From: CAZKNJ01 sp964554185
Lineage (GTDB): Bacteria; 4484-113
Assembly: GCA_964554185.1 (NCBI GenBank)
Contig: CAZKNJ010000007.1
Coordinates: 1 to 64,000 of the forward strand
Length of the DNA stretch: 64,000 nucleotides
Reading direction: 5' to 3'
Position numbers and translations under genes: made by a program. Position 1 is the first letter of the stretch; the number at the start of each line of letters is the position of its first letter. Below are positions 1 to 8,045 of the stretch, one piece after another. The notes beneath the pieces were generated by a model. That model searched no databases, was not told where the DNA came from, and saw only the letters and a program-made list of their open reading frames with translations.

Positions 1-516
1 TCGTGGAACAAGAAGCTGGCGGCGCAGGCCGCCGAAATCCTGCGCGGGCAGGGGCACGAGCCCGAGGTCTACGACATTGGCGGGCTGCCGATGATGAACG
101 AGGACTTGGAAAAGGACGGCCCGCCGCCGGGCGCCGCCGGGTTCCGCGACGCGGTGGCCGCCGCCGAGGCGCTGGTTATCTGCACGCCGGAGTACAACCA
201 CTCGCTGCCCGGGCCCACCAAGAACGCGGTGGACTGGCTCAGCCGCGCGCCCAAGAACCTGCTGCGCGGCCGGGCGGTGGCCATCATGGGCGCGTCCGTC
301 GGCCAGCACGGCACGGTGAACTCCCAGCGGGAGCTTCGGTGGGTGCTGGCGCGGCTGAACGCGTGGGTGCTGCCGGGGCCGTGGGTGCTGGTGGCGACCG
401 CGGCGGAGGCCTTCGGCGAGGATGGCCGCCTGGCCGAAAAGAGCACCGTGCGCCGGATGGAATCGCTGCTGAAGAACCTGGTGGAGACTGCAGAGCGGCT
501 GAAGGAGGAGGAGTAG
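1..516 (+). CDS. NAD(P)H-dependent FMN reductase family protein, 5' truncated
   Basis: The frame is open from the first base and ends at TAG 514-516, so the N-terminus, including the usual first flavodoxin-like strand and most of the phosphate-binding loop, lies outside the window. The visible part carries the family signature PEYNHSLPGPTKNAVDWLSR, followed by a Gly-Ala-Ser-Val-Gly stretch that in SsuE/ChrR/YieF-type flavoproteins contacts FMN. Members are soluble cytoplasmic enzymes that reduce FMN, quinones or azo/chromate substrates with NAD(P)H. The exact substrate cannot be told. An internal ATG at 91 is not the true start because homology continues upstream of it. A cluster of hairpin repeats follows the stop. 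Confidence 0.85.
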   Translation, partial: SWNKKLAAQAAEILRGQGHEPEVYDIGGLPMMNEDLEKDGPPPGAAGFRDAVAAAEALVICTPEYNHSLPGPTKNAVDWLSRAPKNLLRGRAVAIMGASVGQHGTVNSQRELRWVLARLNAWVLPGPWVLVATAAEAFGEDGRLAEKSTVRRMESLLKNLVETAERLKEEE

Positions 517-517
517 T

Positions 518-546
518 TGTAGGGCGGGGACCTGTGCCCCGCCGCT
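518..546. repeat. intergenic hairpin repeat, family A
   Basis: Starts tgtag, then 7-bp arms GGCGGGG/CCCCGCC around a 7-nt loop. It is identical at 28 of 29 positions to 6553-6581 and has the same layout as 21791-21819, whose stem differs by compensating changes. Confidence 0.8.
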
Positions 547-551
547 GGGCT

Positions 552-611
552 GGTGGGGCAGGCGTCTCGCCTGCCAACCATCCGAATCACGGGCGTGACG
601 CCCGCGCCACC
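552..611. repeat. composite hairpin repeat, families D and C
   Basis: 552-580 is a 29-nt hairpin (arms GGCAGGCG/CGCCTGCC) whose exact reverse complement occurs at 21954-21982. It is followed by the family C hairpin 585-611 (ACGGGCG..CGCCCG core), which recurs at 31198, 34349 and 59089. At 21.9 kb the same D+C pair is found in inverted orientation. Confidence 0.8.
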
Positions 612-637
612 GTTACACGTACGCCGCCGCTCCCGTC

Positions 638-1345
638 TCACTGCATCGGCGGCCTCACTTCAATGCGCGAGACCAGCGCGGTGCCCGCGTCCTTCAGCAG
701 ATCCAAACAGACCTTCGCCACGTCGCCCGCCTGCAGCGTATTCGGATTGCCCGGGCGGCGGCCCGCGAACTCGGTGTCAATGCGCCCCGGCAGCACGCAG
801 GTGACCTTGATGCCTTTGCCCATCAAGTCGGTGTGCAGCCCGTTGCTGAACTGGAGTATCCCCGCCTTGGTGGCGCAGTAGAACGCGCCGCCGGGCCAGG
901 TGTAGCGCGCGCCCAGCGATGCGATGTTGATGATGTAGCCGTCGCCGCGCTCCAGCATCTGGGGCAGCAGCAGCTTGGTCAGCAGGTACGGCGCGTAGAG
1001 GTTGACCTCCAGCATCTCGCGGGCGGCCTCCGGCTCCAGCGCGGGCATGACCGCGTAGTTGCCGATGCCGGCGTTGTTCACCAGCACGTCAATCCGCCCG
1101 GCCAGCGCCAGCGCCTGGTTGGCCAGCATCTCGGTTTCCTCGTGGTCGCTGAGGTCGGCGGGAATGGGAATCGCGTTCGCGCCGAACTCGGAGTTGAGCT
1201 TGCTCGCTGTGCGGTTGACTACTTCGGTGCGGCGGCCGTTGATGATGACCTTCATCCCCTCGGCGAGGTAGAGGCGGGCGACTTCGTAACCCACGCCCCG
1301 CGTGCTGCCCGTGACCAGTGCGACTTTTCCCTTGAGTTCCGGCAT
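638..1345 (-). CDS. SDR family NAD(P)-dependent oxidoreductase
   Basis: A 235-residue classical short-chain dehydrogenase. The Rossmann motif T12-G-x3-G-V-G19 binds the cofactor, NNAG is at 90-93, and the catalytic set is N115, S143, Y156 and K160 (YCATK). R16 and the Arg pair near residue 38 hint at NADP(H) preference. Substrate is unknown; the family covers ketoacyl reductases and sugar or steroid dehydrogenases. The ATG at 1345 is the first start that includes the whole Rossmann strand. The gene is convergent with the flavin reductase and lies downstream of the PBP gene on the same strand, 66 bp away, so co-transcription with rpsB-tsf-PBP is possible but not shown. Confidence 0.88.
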   Translation of the reverse strand: MPELKGKVALVTGSTRGVGYEVARLYLAEGMKVIINGRRTEVVNRTASKLNSEFGANAIPIPADLSDHEETEMLANQALALAGRIDVLVNNAGIGNYAVMPALEPEAAREMLEVNLYAPYLLTKLLLPQMLERGDGYIINIASLGARYTWPGGAFYCATKAGILQFSNGLHTDLMGKGIKVTCVLPGRIDTEFAGRRPGNPNTLQAGDVAKVCLDLLKDAGTALVSRIEVRPPMQ

Positions 1346-1411
1346 AATGCGCCTCCAGCGGCAATTGGCGGTGAACTCTAGCAGACCCGGCTGCGCCCGT
1401 GCAACCGCCTG

Positions 1412-3577
1412 CTAGAAGTAGACGTGGTGTCCTTCTTCCGCGCCGCCGCCTCCGCCGCCGGGGGATTGCTCCGGTGGCTGCTCCTCATTCTTCTTCTCCT
1501 CAATCAAGCTTTCATCAATGTCCTTCACGCGGATGGTGAAGGGGTAGGTGTAGCTGCCCTCCAGCTGAACGTCCTCCAGCGATTCCAGCCCGCGCGAGGC
1601 CGCTCCGCCGATGCCCACGCCTTCCGCGCCGGCGGGCGCCTTGAACTCCTCCAGCGGACGGTTGGCGTACACGCCCGCCATGAACGTCTTCCAGGTGGGC
1701 GCAGGGATAGTAGCGCCGAAGACGCGCGCCATCTTGATGCGGTGGTCGTCGTTGCCGAACCACACGGCGGTGGAAACCGTGGGCGTGTAGCCCACGAACC
1801 ACGCGTCGCCGTAGTCGTCGGTGGTGCCGGTCTTGCCGCCCGCGGGCTGAAGCTGGCCCGCACCGTTGCGGAACTGCGCCGCGGTGCCGGTGCCGCCGGT
1901 GACCACGCGGCGCATCATCTGCACCATTTGCCAAGCCACCGCGGGCTCCAGCGCCCGGCTCGTGCGTACCTGCACATCGTTCGTATGATCTTCCAGCAGC
2001 ACGCCGTTGCGGTCGTACACTTGCAGGATGGCCACCGGCTCGATGGCAATGCCGCCGCGCGGGAAGCAGGCGAACGCTGCGGCCATTTCAATCGGTTTCA
2101 CATTCGCTACGCCCAGCGGCAGCGACAACACCGGCGGCAGCTCGGATTCTACGCCCATCTTGTGCGCGGTTTCCACCGCGTTCTCCGGGCCCACGCGATT
2201 CATCAAGTCCACGCTGGCGGCGTTGCGCGAGTACTGCAGTGCGTAGACCATATTGACCATTCCCTTGAAGGTCATGTCGGAGTTCCGGGGGCTGTAGTAC
2301 TGCCCCGGGCCGAGCTTGTAGTCCATCGGCAGATCGCGCAACATGGTGGAGGTCGGGATGCCCTGGGATAGCGCGGTGGCATAGACGAAGGGCTTGAACG
2401 CCGAGCCCACCTGCCGCCCGTCCTGCACCGCGCGGTTGTACTTGCTCACGTTGTAGTCATAGCCGCCGACGAGCGCCAGCACATTGCCAGTCGTGTTCTC
2501 AATGCACACCAGCGCGCCCTGCGACACCCGCCGCGATTCGCGGTTCTTGTCAATCGCCTCGGTGATGGCTTTCTCGGCGATTTGCTGGTAGTCCCAGTTC
2601 AGCGCGGTGACGACAATCAGCCCCTGGCGCAGCACCTGGTCCTCGCCGTACTTGTTGTAGAGCTGTTCGCGCACCCAGCTGGTGAAGTAAGGCGCGCGCA
2701 TCACCCCGGGCTCGGTGCGTTCCACCAGCGCTATCTTCTCGTCCAGCGCGGCCTCAACGTCTTCCACGCTGATGGAGTCCAGGTCCAGCGGGCTGTTGCC
2801 CTGCTTCTCCGCCAGCAGTCGGCGTAGCACGTAGTTGCGCCGCTCCAGCGCATCGCTCTCGTTCATGAAAGGATTAAGATCGCTGGGGCGCTGGGGCAGG
2901 CCCGCGATGAGCGCGCATTCCGCCAGCGTCAGGTCTTTGACGTCCTTGCCGAAATAGGTGGACGCCGCCGCCTTCACGCCGTACGCGCCCGCGCCGTAGA
3001 AGATGTTATTCAGGTAGCTCTCCAGTATCTCGTTCTTGCTGAACTTCTTTTCCAGCGCTTGCGCCAGCACGACCTCCTGCACCTTGCGGTTCAGCGTCTT
3101 CTGGCTCTTGATATAAGGAAGGAACACGTTGCGGGCGAGCTGCTGGGTGATAGTGCTGCCGCCCTGGGAGATGGAGCGGCTGCGGGCGATTGCCACCAGC
3201 GCGCGCAGATTCGCCGCCACATCCACGCCGTGGTGGTGGTAGAAGCGTTTGTCCTCGCTGGCGAGCGTGCACAGCACCAGCTTGTCGGGTATGTCCTGCA
3301 GCGGGACGAATTCGCGGTGCTCCAGAAATAGATTGGCGAGCAGCGTGCCCTTCTTGGTCGCAGGGTCGTAGTCGCCGGCGTAGATCTTGGTGGTTTGCAG
3401 CCCCTGGGGCAGGTCAATGTTGACGATGCTCTCAATGTTGGACTGGACCCGCAGGTACTGCGCGGTGAGGAAGCCGCTCGCGACAATGACCGCGAGCAGC
3501 GCTGCCATCACGGAGTAGGCAACCGCCTTCTTAGTTAGGTCCCACATCCGCTGGGCCGGCGAACCGGCCTTAGTCAC
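1412..3577 (-). CDS. class A penicillin-binding protein (PBP1A-like), bifunctional transglycosylase/transpeptidase
   Basis: A 721-residue peptidoglycan synthase. After a short cytoplasmic tail comes a membrane helix at about 18-40. The GT51 domain shows the E108-D-K-R-F-Y motif with the catalytic Glu, QGGST at 138-142, and RKVQE at 164-168. The transpeptidase domain carries S392-A-F-K395, S450-R-N452 and K582-T-G584. The C-terminus is Pro/Gly/Glu rich. It polymerises lipid II and cross-links glycan strands in the periplasm. The GTG start overlaps the tsf stop by 8 nt. An ATG ten codons later is possible but has no better ribosome binding site. Its place behind rpsB-tsf is unusual, and mreB nearby fits a cell-wall role. 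Confidence 0.93.
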   Translation of the reverse strand: MTKAGSPAQRMWDLTKKAVAYSVMAALLAVIVASGFLTAQYLRVQSNIESIVNIDLPQGLQTTKIYAGDYDPATKKGTLLANLFLEHREFVPLQDIPDKLVLCTLASEDKRFYHHHGVDVAANLRALVAIARSRSISQGGSTITQQLARNVFLPYIKSQKTLNRKVQEVVLAQALEKKFSKNEILESYLNNIFYGAGAYGVKAAASTYFGKDVKDLTLAECALIAGLPQRPSDLNPFMNESDALERRNYVLRRLLAEKQGNSPLDLDSISVEDVEAALDEKIALVERTEPGVMRAPYFTSWVREQLYNKYGEDQVLRQGLIVVTALNWDYQQIAEKAITEAIDKNRESRRVSQGALVCIENTTGNVLALVGGYDYNVSKYNRAVQDGRQVGSAFKPFVYATALSQGIPTSTMLRDLPMDYKLGPGQYYSPRNSDMTFKGMVNMVYALQYSRNAASVDLMNRVGPENAVETAHKMGVESELPPVLSLPLGVANVKPIEMAAAFACFPRGGIAIEPVAILQVYDRNGVLLEDHTNDVQVRTSRALEPAVAWQMVQMMRRVVTGGTGTAAQFRNGAGQLQPAGGKTGTTDDYGDAWFVGYTPTVSTAVWFGNDDHRIKMARVFGATIPAPTWKTFMAGVYANRPLEEFKAPAGAEGVGIGGAASRGLESLEDVQLEGSYTYPFTIRVKDIDESLIEEKKNEEQPPEQSPGGGGGGAEEGHHVYF

Positions 3578-4487
3578 CGCCTATGGCAAAGCGGAAGAAA
3601 TGCACGGGCGCGATAGTGTCGCCAAGCTCCTTGGCGGCTGCGTCCAGCATCTGCTTCACGCTCTGCTTGTCGTCCTTGATGAACGCCTGTTCCAGGAGGA
3701 CGGCCTCCTTGAAGAACTTGTTCATGCGGCCTTCCACGATCTTGTCCACGAGATTCTCCGGCTTGCCTTCCTGCAATGTCTGTTCGCGGACAATGCGCTT
3801 CTCGTTGGCGAGAACGTCCGCTGGCACGCCGTCGCGGCTTACCGCCACCGGCACCACCGGCACTCCCGCCGCCACCTGCAGCGACACATCCTTCGCCACC
3901 TCTAGAAAGCGCTCGTTGATCAGTGTTTCCGGCTTGCCGGTTTCAATCCCGACCAGTACCGAGACTTTGCCGCCCATGTGCATGTATTGCTGAACGCGCG
4001 CGCTCTTGCCACTGAGATTCACGACCGCCAGCCGTCCGAGCTGGATGTTCTCACCGATCTTGCCCACGGCGTCGCCGATGAGGTCGCGCACCGTGCGGGA
4101 AGTGTCCTCGAAGAACGGGTCCGCCAGCAGCTCCTCCGGGTCCTCGTAGAGCGCGGTCTGGGCGAAGCGCTCTCCGCTCGCAAAGTGCTTCTGCAAATGA
4201 GCGACCAGCCCCTGGAAGTCGTCCGTGCGTGCCACAAAGTCCGTTTCGCAGAACACTTCCAGCATCAGTCCGGCGTCGTTGGCCTCATTTACCCAGGTGC
4301 CGGCGATGCCCTCAGTGGTCTCGCGCCCGGCCTTCTTGGCGGCGGTGGCCAGCCCCTGAATGCGCAGCTGCTCAATGGCCTTGTCCAGGTCGCCGCCGGT
4401 TTCCATCAGGGCTTTCTTGCAGTCCATCAGTCCGGCGCCGGTGCGCTTGCGTAGTTCGCCTACGAGTTGTGCGGTGATTTCAGCCAT
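3570..4487 (-). CDS. tsf: elongation factor Ts
   Basis: A 305-residue nucleotide exchange factor for EF-Tu. The N-terminal UBA-like helix bundle reads VGELRKRTGAGLMDCKKAL, and the core contains the EF-Tu contacting motif TDFVAR at about 81-86. Length fits the longer, bacterial-type EF-Ts with a full dimerisation region. The gene follows rpsB with a one-base TAATG overlap and a GAGG ribosome binding site inside the end of rpsB, the conserved rpsB-tsf arrangement. The C-terminus ends in an unremarkable HFFRF segment. No frameshift or missing core segment is seen. Confidence 0.96.
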   Translation of the reverse strand: MAEITAQLVGELRKRTGAGLMDCKKALMETGGDLDKAIEQLRIQGLATAAKKAGRETTEGIAGTWVNEANDAGLMLEVFCETDFVARTDDFQGLVAHLQKHFASGERFAQTALYEDPEELLADPFFEDTSRTVRDLIGDAVGKIGENIQLGRLAVVNLSGKSARVQQYMHMGGKVSVLVGIETGKPETLINERFLEVAKDVSLQVAAGVPVVPVAVSRDGVPADVLANEKRIVREQTLQEGKPENLVDKIVEGRMNKFFKEAVLLEQAFIKDDKQSVKQMLDAAAKELGDTIAPVHFFRFAIGGD

Positions 4488-5308
4488 TATTCCTCGCCCT
4501 CCGGCTTGCCGGTTTCTTCGTCGTCCTTGTCCGGAGTCCGGTCGGTATCCACGCTCGCTTCCAGGCCGGCCTCGCGCATCTCCTCTTCCGTCATCGCGTG
4601 GATGAACACCGAATCCGGCGGCAGATAGCCCAGCTTGGCCTCCCGCACCGAGTCCGCAATGATCTGGCAGAACAGGCGGATGCTGCGGATGGCGTCGTCG
4701 TTGCCCGGCAGCTTGTAGTCCACGTCGTCGGGGTCGCAGTTGGTGTCCAGGATGCCGATGATGGGGATGTTGAGCTTGCGCGCCTCGGCGACGGCGTTCT
4801 TTTCCTTCTTGACATCCACGATGAACAGCGCGTCTGGCAGGTCGTCAATCTCGGCGAGCCCGCCGAGGAACTTCTCCAGCCGGTCAAGCTCGTCGTTCAG
4901 GAAACGCACGTCTTTCTTCGTGAGCTTGTCGAAGTAGCCTTCGTCGCGTTGCTTCTGCAGCAGCTTCATCCGGTTGACCCGCTTCTTGATGGTCTCCCAG
5001 TTGGTTAGCAGGCCGCCGAGCCAGCGGGACGCAACAAAGGGCATCCCGCACTTGGTGGCTTCTTCGCGGATGGAGTCCTGCGCCTGTTTCTTGGTGCCGA
5101 CGAACATGACCTTGCCGCCCCGGTTGACCAGCTCGCCGATGTGGGAGTGAACCTCGTCGATGAACTGCACTGTCTGCTGCAAGTCTAATATATGGATGCC
5201 GTTGCGTTTGGTGTAGATGAACTGGGACATCTTCGGGTTCCACTTGCGCGTGGGGTGCCCGAAGTGCACGCCGCACTCCAGCAGCTGCCGCAATGAGATT
5301 AGTGGCAC
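4487..5308 (-). CDS. rpsB: 30S ribosomal protein S2
   Basis: A 273-residue uS2 with the invariant start region ISLRQLLECGVHFGH and the FVGTKKQAQ motif. The frame stays open 17 codons further upstream to an ATG at 5359, but the GTG at 5308 is chosen: it has a GGAGG at 5319-5323 ten bases before it, gives the standard family N-terminus, and the upstream ATG would lie inside the predicted -10 box. The C-terminus has an acidic tail of about 30 residues rich in Glu and Asp beyond the conserved core. It heads the leftward rpsB-tsf-PBP transcript. Confidence 0.95.
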   Translation of the reverse strand: MPLISLRQLLECGVHFGHPTRKWNPKMSQFIYTKRNGIHILDLQQTVQFIDEVHSHIGELVNRGGKVMFVGTKKQAQDSIREEATKCGMPFVASRWLGGLLTNWETIKKRVNRMKLLQKQRDEGYFDKLTKKDVRFLNDELDRLEKFLGGLAEIDDLPDALFIVDVKKEKNAVAEARKLNIPIIGILDTNCDPDDVDYKLPGNDDAIRSIRLFCQIIADSVREAKLGYLPPDSVFIHAMTEEEMREAGLEASVDTDRTPDKDDEETGKPEGEE

Positions 5309-5349
5309 TAGCCGATTTCCTCCGGATTCCAGGTTAAATGCGAACCTGT

Positions 5350-5378
5350 AGATTATCACGCCGGGGGCTTTATTTCAA
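5350..5378 (-). promoter_or_regulatory. sigma-70-type promoter for rpsB
   Basis: On the minus strand TTGAAA (5378-5373) is followed after exactly 17 nt by TAATCT (5355-5350). Transcription would begin near 5343, giving a leader of about 35 nt to the GTG start. Confidence 0.65.
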
Positions 5379-5439
5379 CAGCAGCAGCGCGGAAAGGCCT
5401 GGAGGGCGGGGTAACAGCTTGCTGGAAATCGGCCCAAAC

Positions 5440-5468
5440 TTGTTAGCGCCTGCAAAAAACACTACAAT
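5440..5468 (+). promoter_or_regulatory. sigma-70-type promoter for mreB
   Basis: TTGTTA at 5440-5445, a 17-nt spacer, and TACAAT at 5463-5468. The predicted start near 5475 leaves a short leader with an AAGGG before the GTG at 5503. It is back to back with the rpsB promoter. Confidence 0.7.
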
Positions 5469-5502
5469 TGGCGCATCTCAACGCTATCTGTAAGGGCGGC
5501 AC

Positions 5503-6546
5503 GTGGGCTGGTGGCAGGAATTCATCGGTAGTTTCCGCGACGAGATCGGCATTGATCTCGGCACCGCCAACACGCTCGTTTACGTGCGCGGGCGCGGCAT
5601 CGTCCTGCGCGAGCCCTCGGTAGTGGCCATAGACCTGCCCACCGGCGAGCCGCTGGCGGTCGGCGAAGAGGCCAAATCAATGATTGGCAAGACGCCCGGC
5701 CGCATCGTCGCCATGCGCCCGCTGAAGGACGGCGTCATCGCCGACTGGGAATATACCGAGGTGATGCTCCGCTACCTCATCCACAAGGCGACGCGCCCCC
5801 AGAGGTTCATCCGCCTGGCCCACAAGGTCGTCATCGGCATCCCCAGCGGAATCACCGCGGTGGAAAAGCGCGCGGTGGTGGACGCGGCGCACCGCACTGG
5901 CGCCCAGTGGGTCTACCTGGTGGACGAGCCCATGGCCGCGGCCATCGGCTGCAACATGACCATCCACGAGGCCATCGGCAACATGATCGTGGACATCGGC
6001 GGCGGCACCACCGAGGTCGCGGTTATCAGCCTCAACGACATCGTGGTGAGCAAGTCCATCCGCGTGGCCGGCGACGAGCTGGACAAGGCCATCATTGATT
6101 ACGCCCGGCGGCGCTACAACTTGCTCATCGGCGAGCGCACCTCCGAACGCATCAAGATTGAGGTCGGCAGCGCCCACGAGAGCAGCGAGAACCTCACGAC
6201 CGAGATGCGCGGCGTGGACCAGGTCACCGGCCTGCCCAAAATTGTGGAGATAACCACCGAAGAAGTGCGCGAGTCGATGTGGGAGAAGATAGATATGATC
6301 CTCAAGACCGTGCGCTACACCCTGGAGGAGACCCCACCGGAGCTGGCCGCGGACATCATCGACCAGGGCATCGTGCTGTGCGGCGGCGGCGCGCTGCTGC
6401 GCGACCTGGACATGCTCATCTACAAGGACACCGGCATCGTGACCAAGGTCGCGAGCGACCCGCTGTCGGCGGTGGTGCTGGGCACCCAGAAGATACTGGA
6501 AGACTTCGGCCGCTATCGCAACCTCCTCGCCACCCGCGGCAAGTAG
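5503..6546 (+). CDS. mreB: rod shape-determining protein MreB
   Basis: A 347-residue bacterial actin. The phosphate-1 motif appears as IGIDLGTANTLVYV near residue 17, phosphate-2 as DIGGGTTEVAV, and the adenosine loop as GGGALLRDLD. It assembles membrane-associated filaments that direct lateral cell-wall synthesis. GTG start with an AAGGG 8 nt upstream. mreC and mreD, which usually follow, are absent; two tRNA genes come next instead. The residues ahead of the first strand (MGWWQEFIGSF) form an amphipathic N-terminal segment of the kind used for membrane binding. Confidence 0.96.
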   Translation: MGWWQEFIGSFRDEIGIDLGTANTLVYVRGRGIVLREPSVVAIDLPTGEPLAVGEEAKSMIGKTPGRIVAMRPLKDGVIADWEYTEVMLRYLIHKATRPQRFIRLAHKVVIGIPSGITAVEKRAVVDAAHRTGAQWVYLVDEPMAAAIGCNMTIHEAIGNMIVDIGGGTTEVAVISLNDIVVSKSIRVAGDELDKAIIDYARRRYNLLIGERTSERIKIEVGSAHESSENLTTEMRGVDQVTGLPKIVEITTEEVRESMWEKIDMILKTVRYTLEETPPELAADIIDQGIVLCGGGALLRDLDMLIYKDTGIVTKVASDPLSAVVLGTQKILEDFGRYRNLLATRGK

Positions 6547-6552
6547 CAGCCC

Positions 6553-6581
6553 TGTAGGGCGGGGACCCGTGCCCCGCCGCT
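6553..6581. repeat. intergenic hairpin repeat, family A
   Basis: Same 29-nt element as 518-546 with one loop substitution. It sits 7 nt after the mreB stop, where it could act as a processing or termination hairpin, although no T tract follows. Confidence 0.8.
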
Positions 6582-6628
6582 CTTCTCGTTTGCATGCCAC
6601 CCACTTCGCCACGCCGCAATCCACGCGT

Positions 6629-6634
6629 TATAAT
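6629..6634 (+). promoter_or_regulatory. -10 box of tRNA gene
   Basis: A perfect TATAAT lies 12 nt before the mature 5' end of the CAT tRNA. No convincing -35 hexamer is seen. The next tRNA has the same box at the same distance. Confidence 0.55.
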
Positions 6635-6646
6635 GACTCTGCCGCT

Positions 6647-6720
6647 GGGCCCGTAGCTCAGTTGGTTAGAGCAGGTGACTCATAATCACTTGGTCGCTGG
6701 TTCGAATCCGGCCGGGCCCA
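6647..6720 (+). tRNA. tRNA with CAT anticodon (Ile2 more likely than elongator Met)
   Basis: 74 nt, no encoded CCA, discriminator A. The acceptor stem GGGCCCG/CGGGCCC is perfect, the D stem is GCTC/GAGC, the anticodon stem is GGTGA/TCACT with loop CTCATAA, and the T arm is GCTGG-TTCGAAT-CCGGC. The anticodon CAT is shared by elongator Met, initiator and lysidine-modified Ile2. The anticodon arm plus variable region (TTGGTCGCTGG) looks like E. coli tRNA-Ile2 rather than tRNA-Met, so Ile2 read by TilS modification is my preferred reading. It is not an initiator, since the GGG/CCC anticodon-stem pairs are missing. Confidence 0.9.
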
Positions 6721-6738
6721 TGTTTTCTTGCTCTGTCC

Positions 6739-6766
6739 AGCAACGAACAACCGACAACCAACAACC
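6739..6766. repeat. heptanucleotide tandem tract, 4 units
   Basis: Units agcaacg, aacaacc, gacaacc, aacaacc in strict 7-nt phase between the two tRNA genes. Nearly the same unit makes the tract at 34392-34419. Confidence 0.75.
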
Positions 6767-6793
6767 GGCACGCCTCGCGCGCGAGGTGTGCCG

Positions 6794-6799
6794 TATAAT
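6794..6799 (+). promoter_or_regulatory. -10 box of tRNA-Val
   Basis: TATAAT ending 12 nt before the tRNA 5' end, the same geometry as the preceding tRNA; no clear -35. Confidence 0.55.
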
Positions 6800-6811
6800 A
6801 TCCCCGCCGCC

Positions 6812-6885
6812 GGGCGCGTAGCTCAGATGGTTAGAGCGTCTGGTTTACACCCAGAAGGCCAGCGGTTCGAATCCGTTCGCGCCCA
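6812..6885 (+). tRNA. tRNA-Val (TAC)
   Basis: 74 nt without CCA. Acceptor GGGCGCG/CGCGCCC, D stem GCTC/GAGC, anticodon stem TCTGG/CCAGA, loop TTTACAC with anticodon TAC, T arm AGCGG-TTCGAAT-CCGTT, discriminator A. The last ten bases, ttcgcgccca, are repeated directly after the gene at 6886-6895. Confidence 0.93.
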
Positions 6886-6895
6886 TTCGCGCCCA
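6886..6895. repeat. direct duplication of the tRNA-Val 3' end
   Basis: The 10-mer ttcgcgccca at 6876-6885 (tRNA 3' end) is immediately repeated. It may come from replication slippage or be the remains of a past tRNA-targeted integration; no integrase is nearby. Confidence 0.6.
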
Positions 6896-6948
6896 TCGGG
6901 CTTGCTTCGCTCTCCGGCTCCCGGGTAGTGTTGAATGACCGCCGCGAC

Positions 6949-7926
6949 CTACTCCTCCGCCGGCTCTTCCTTCGGCGCACGGGCGTAGGTGCTGCCGACC
7001 GAAATCGCCGCGTCCAGCTCCGGCGCGAAGTAGCTCAGGTCGAAGTATGCGGTCTCTACGCCTTCGGCCACATCCAGCGTCACCGAGAGAAACCCGTCCG
7101 CCACCACTATGGTGATGGACAGCTTGCCTTCGTTGTCCGGCGAGGGCGTGACCTTGGCGATGTAGCCATCGTCTGCGGGTGTAAGCGTCAGCTCGTAATC
7201 GCCGCCCATCCACTCGCCCGGCTCGCCTTCCGCCGCTGGCGGCTGGTAGTAGGCGACCGAGATAACGAGCTTATGGGCGCTGAAAGGGAGCTTGCTCAGG
7301 TCGGCGGAACCGCGCACCGCGCCGTCCTTCAACACTGCCGACACCTCAATGTCCGGCGGCAGGAAGTCGGGTATATCGGTGACGATCTTTTTCACCAGCG
7401 CCAGCCCTTCTTCGCCGCGCATGTTCTTCAGGATAATCACGCCGTCGGGATTCACCAGGAAGGTCGCGGGGATGCTTCTGATTCCCCACCGCACTCCCAG
7501 CCGGTTTTTCCATCCACCGCCACGCTGGAATTTCACCTGCTTCCCCGTAATCATTGGATAGGAATGGATGTCGTAGATGATGGGGTAGTGCATCCCGTTT
7601 TCGGCAATGACGCTGTGCATCTTCTCTTCGGTTGCCGGGCTGTCCAGCGACACACCGATGAGCTCGAAGCTGTCTCCCTTCATCTCGTCATAGAAAGGTG
7701 CAACATGAGGAATCTCCCGCATGCAAGGACCGCACCAGTATGCCCAGAAATCGATGAAAACGAACTTCCCCGACTTGTTCAGCTCGGCGAGGCTGATTGG
7801 ATTGCCGCCAAGATCTGTGCCTGTCAGTTGCGGCGCCTTCTCCCCCAGTCCCGGCTCCGCCGCTGCGGGCAGCGCCGCTATGCAAATCAGCGCGAATATC
7901 AGTGCGAGTACTGCGAGTTGTCTCAT
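6949..7926 (-). CDS. TlpA-family thioredoxin-like exported protein
   Basis: 325 residues. A signal peptide spans about 1-23 (hydrophobic stretch, then AAA-E). The thioredoxin-fold domain carries W-A-Y-W-C65-G-P-C68, the redox-active pair, and a cis-Pro region near SIPATFLVN. This is the layout of TlpA/ResA thiol oxidoreductases that reduce disulfides outside the cytoplasm, for example during cytochrome c maturation. Beyond about residue 180 lies a further ~140-residue beta-rich extension that I do not recognise. ATG start with GGAGG six bases upstream. No cytochrome or Ccm genes are in the window to fix the substrate. Confidence 0.85.
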   Translation of the reverse strand: MRQLAVLALIFALICIAALPAAAEPGLGEKAPQLTGTDLGGNPISLAELNKSGKFVFIDFWAYWCGPCMREIPHVAPFYDEMKGDSFELIGVSLDSPATEEKMHSVIAENGMHYPIIYDIHSYPMITGKQVKFQRGGGWKNRLGVRWGIRSIPATFLVNPDGVIILKNMRGEEGLALVKKIVTDIPDFLPPDIEVSAVLKDGAVRGSADLSKLPFSAHKLVISVAYYQPPAAEGEPGEWMGGDYELTLTPADDGYIAKVTPSPDNEGKLSITIVVADGFLSVTLDVAEGVETAYFDLSYFAPELDAAISVGSTYARAPKEEPAEE

Positions 7927-8045
7927 GTTTTCCTCCCGAAGGTCGCGCGATTATAACACTACGGTCACGGCGCCATCCGGGGGTTATCAGATTGCGGGCT
8001 ATCTGCTAGTATGCCTTGCCATAATTCCGTTTGGTGGAGATTGCT

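Noticed and set aside
1377..1416. TCTAGCAG..CTGCTAGA inverted repeat at the end of the PBP gene as a terminator
   Set aside because: A 24-nt loop and no T tract; it may be coincidental because one arm contains the stop codon.
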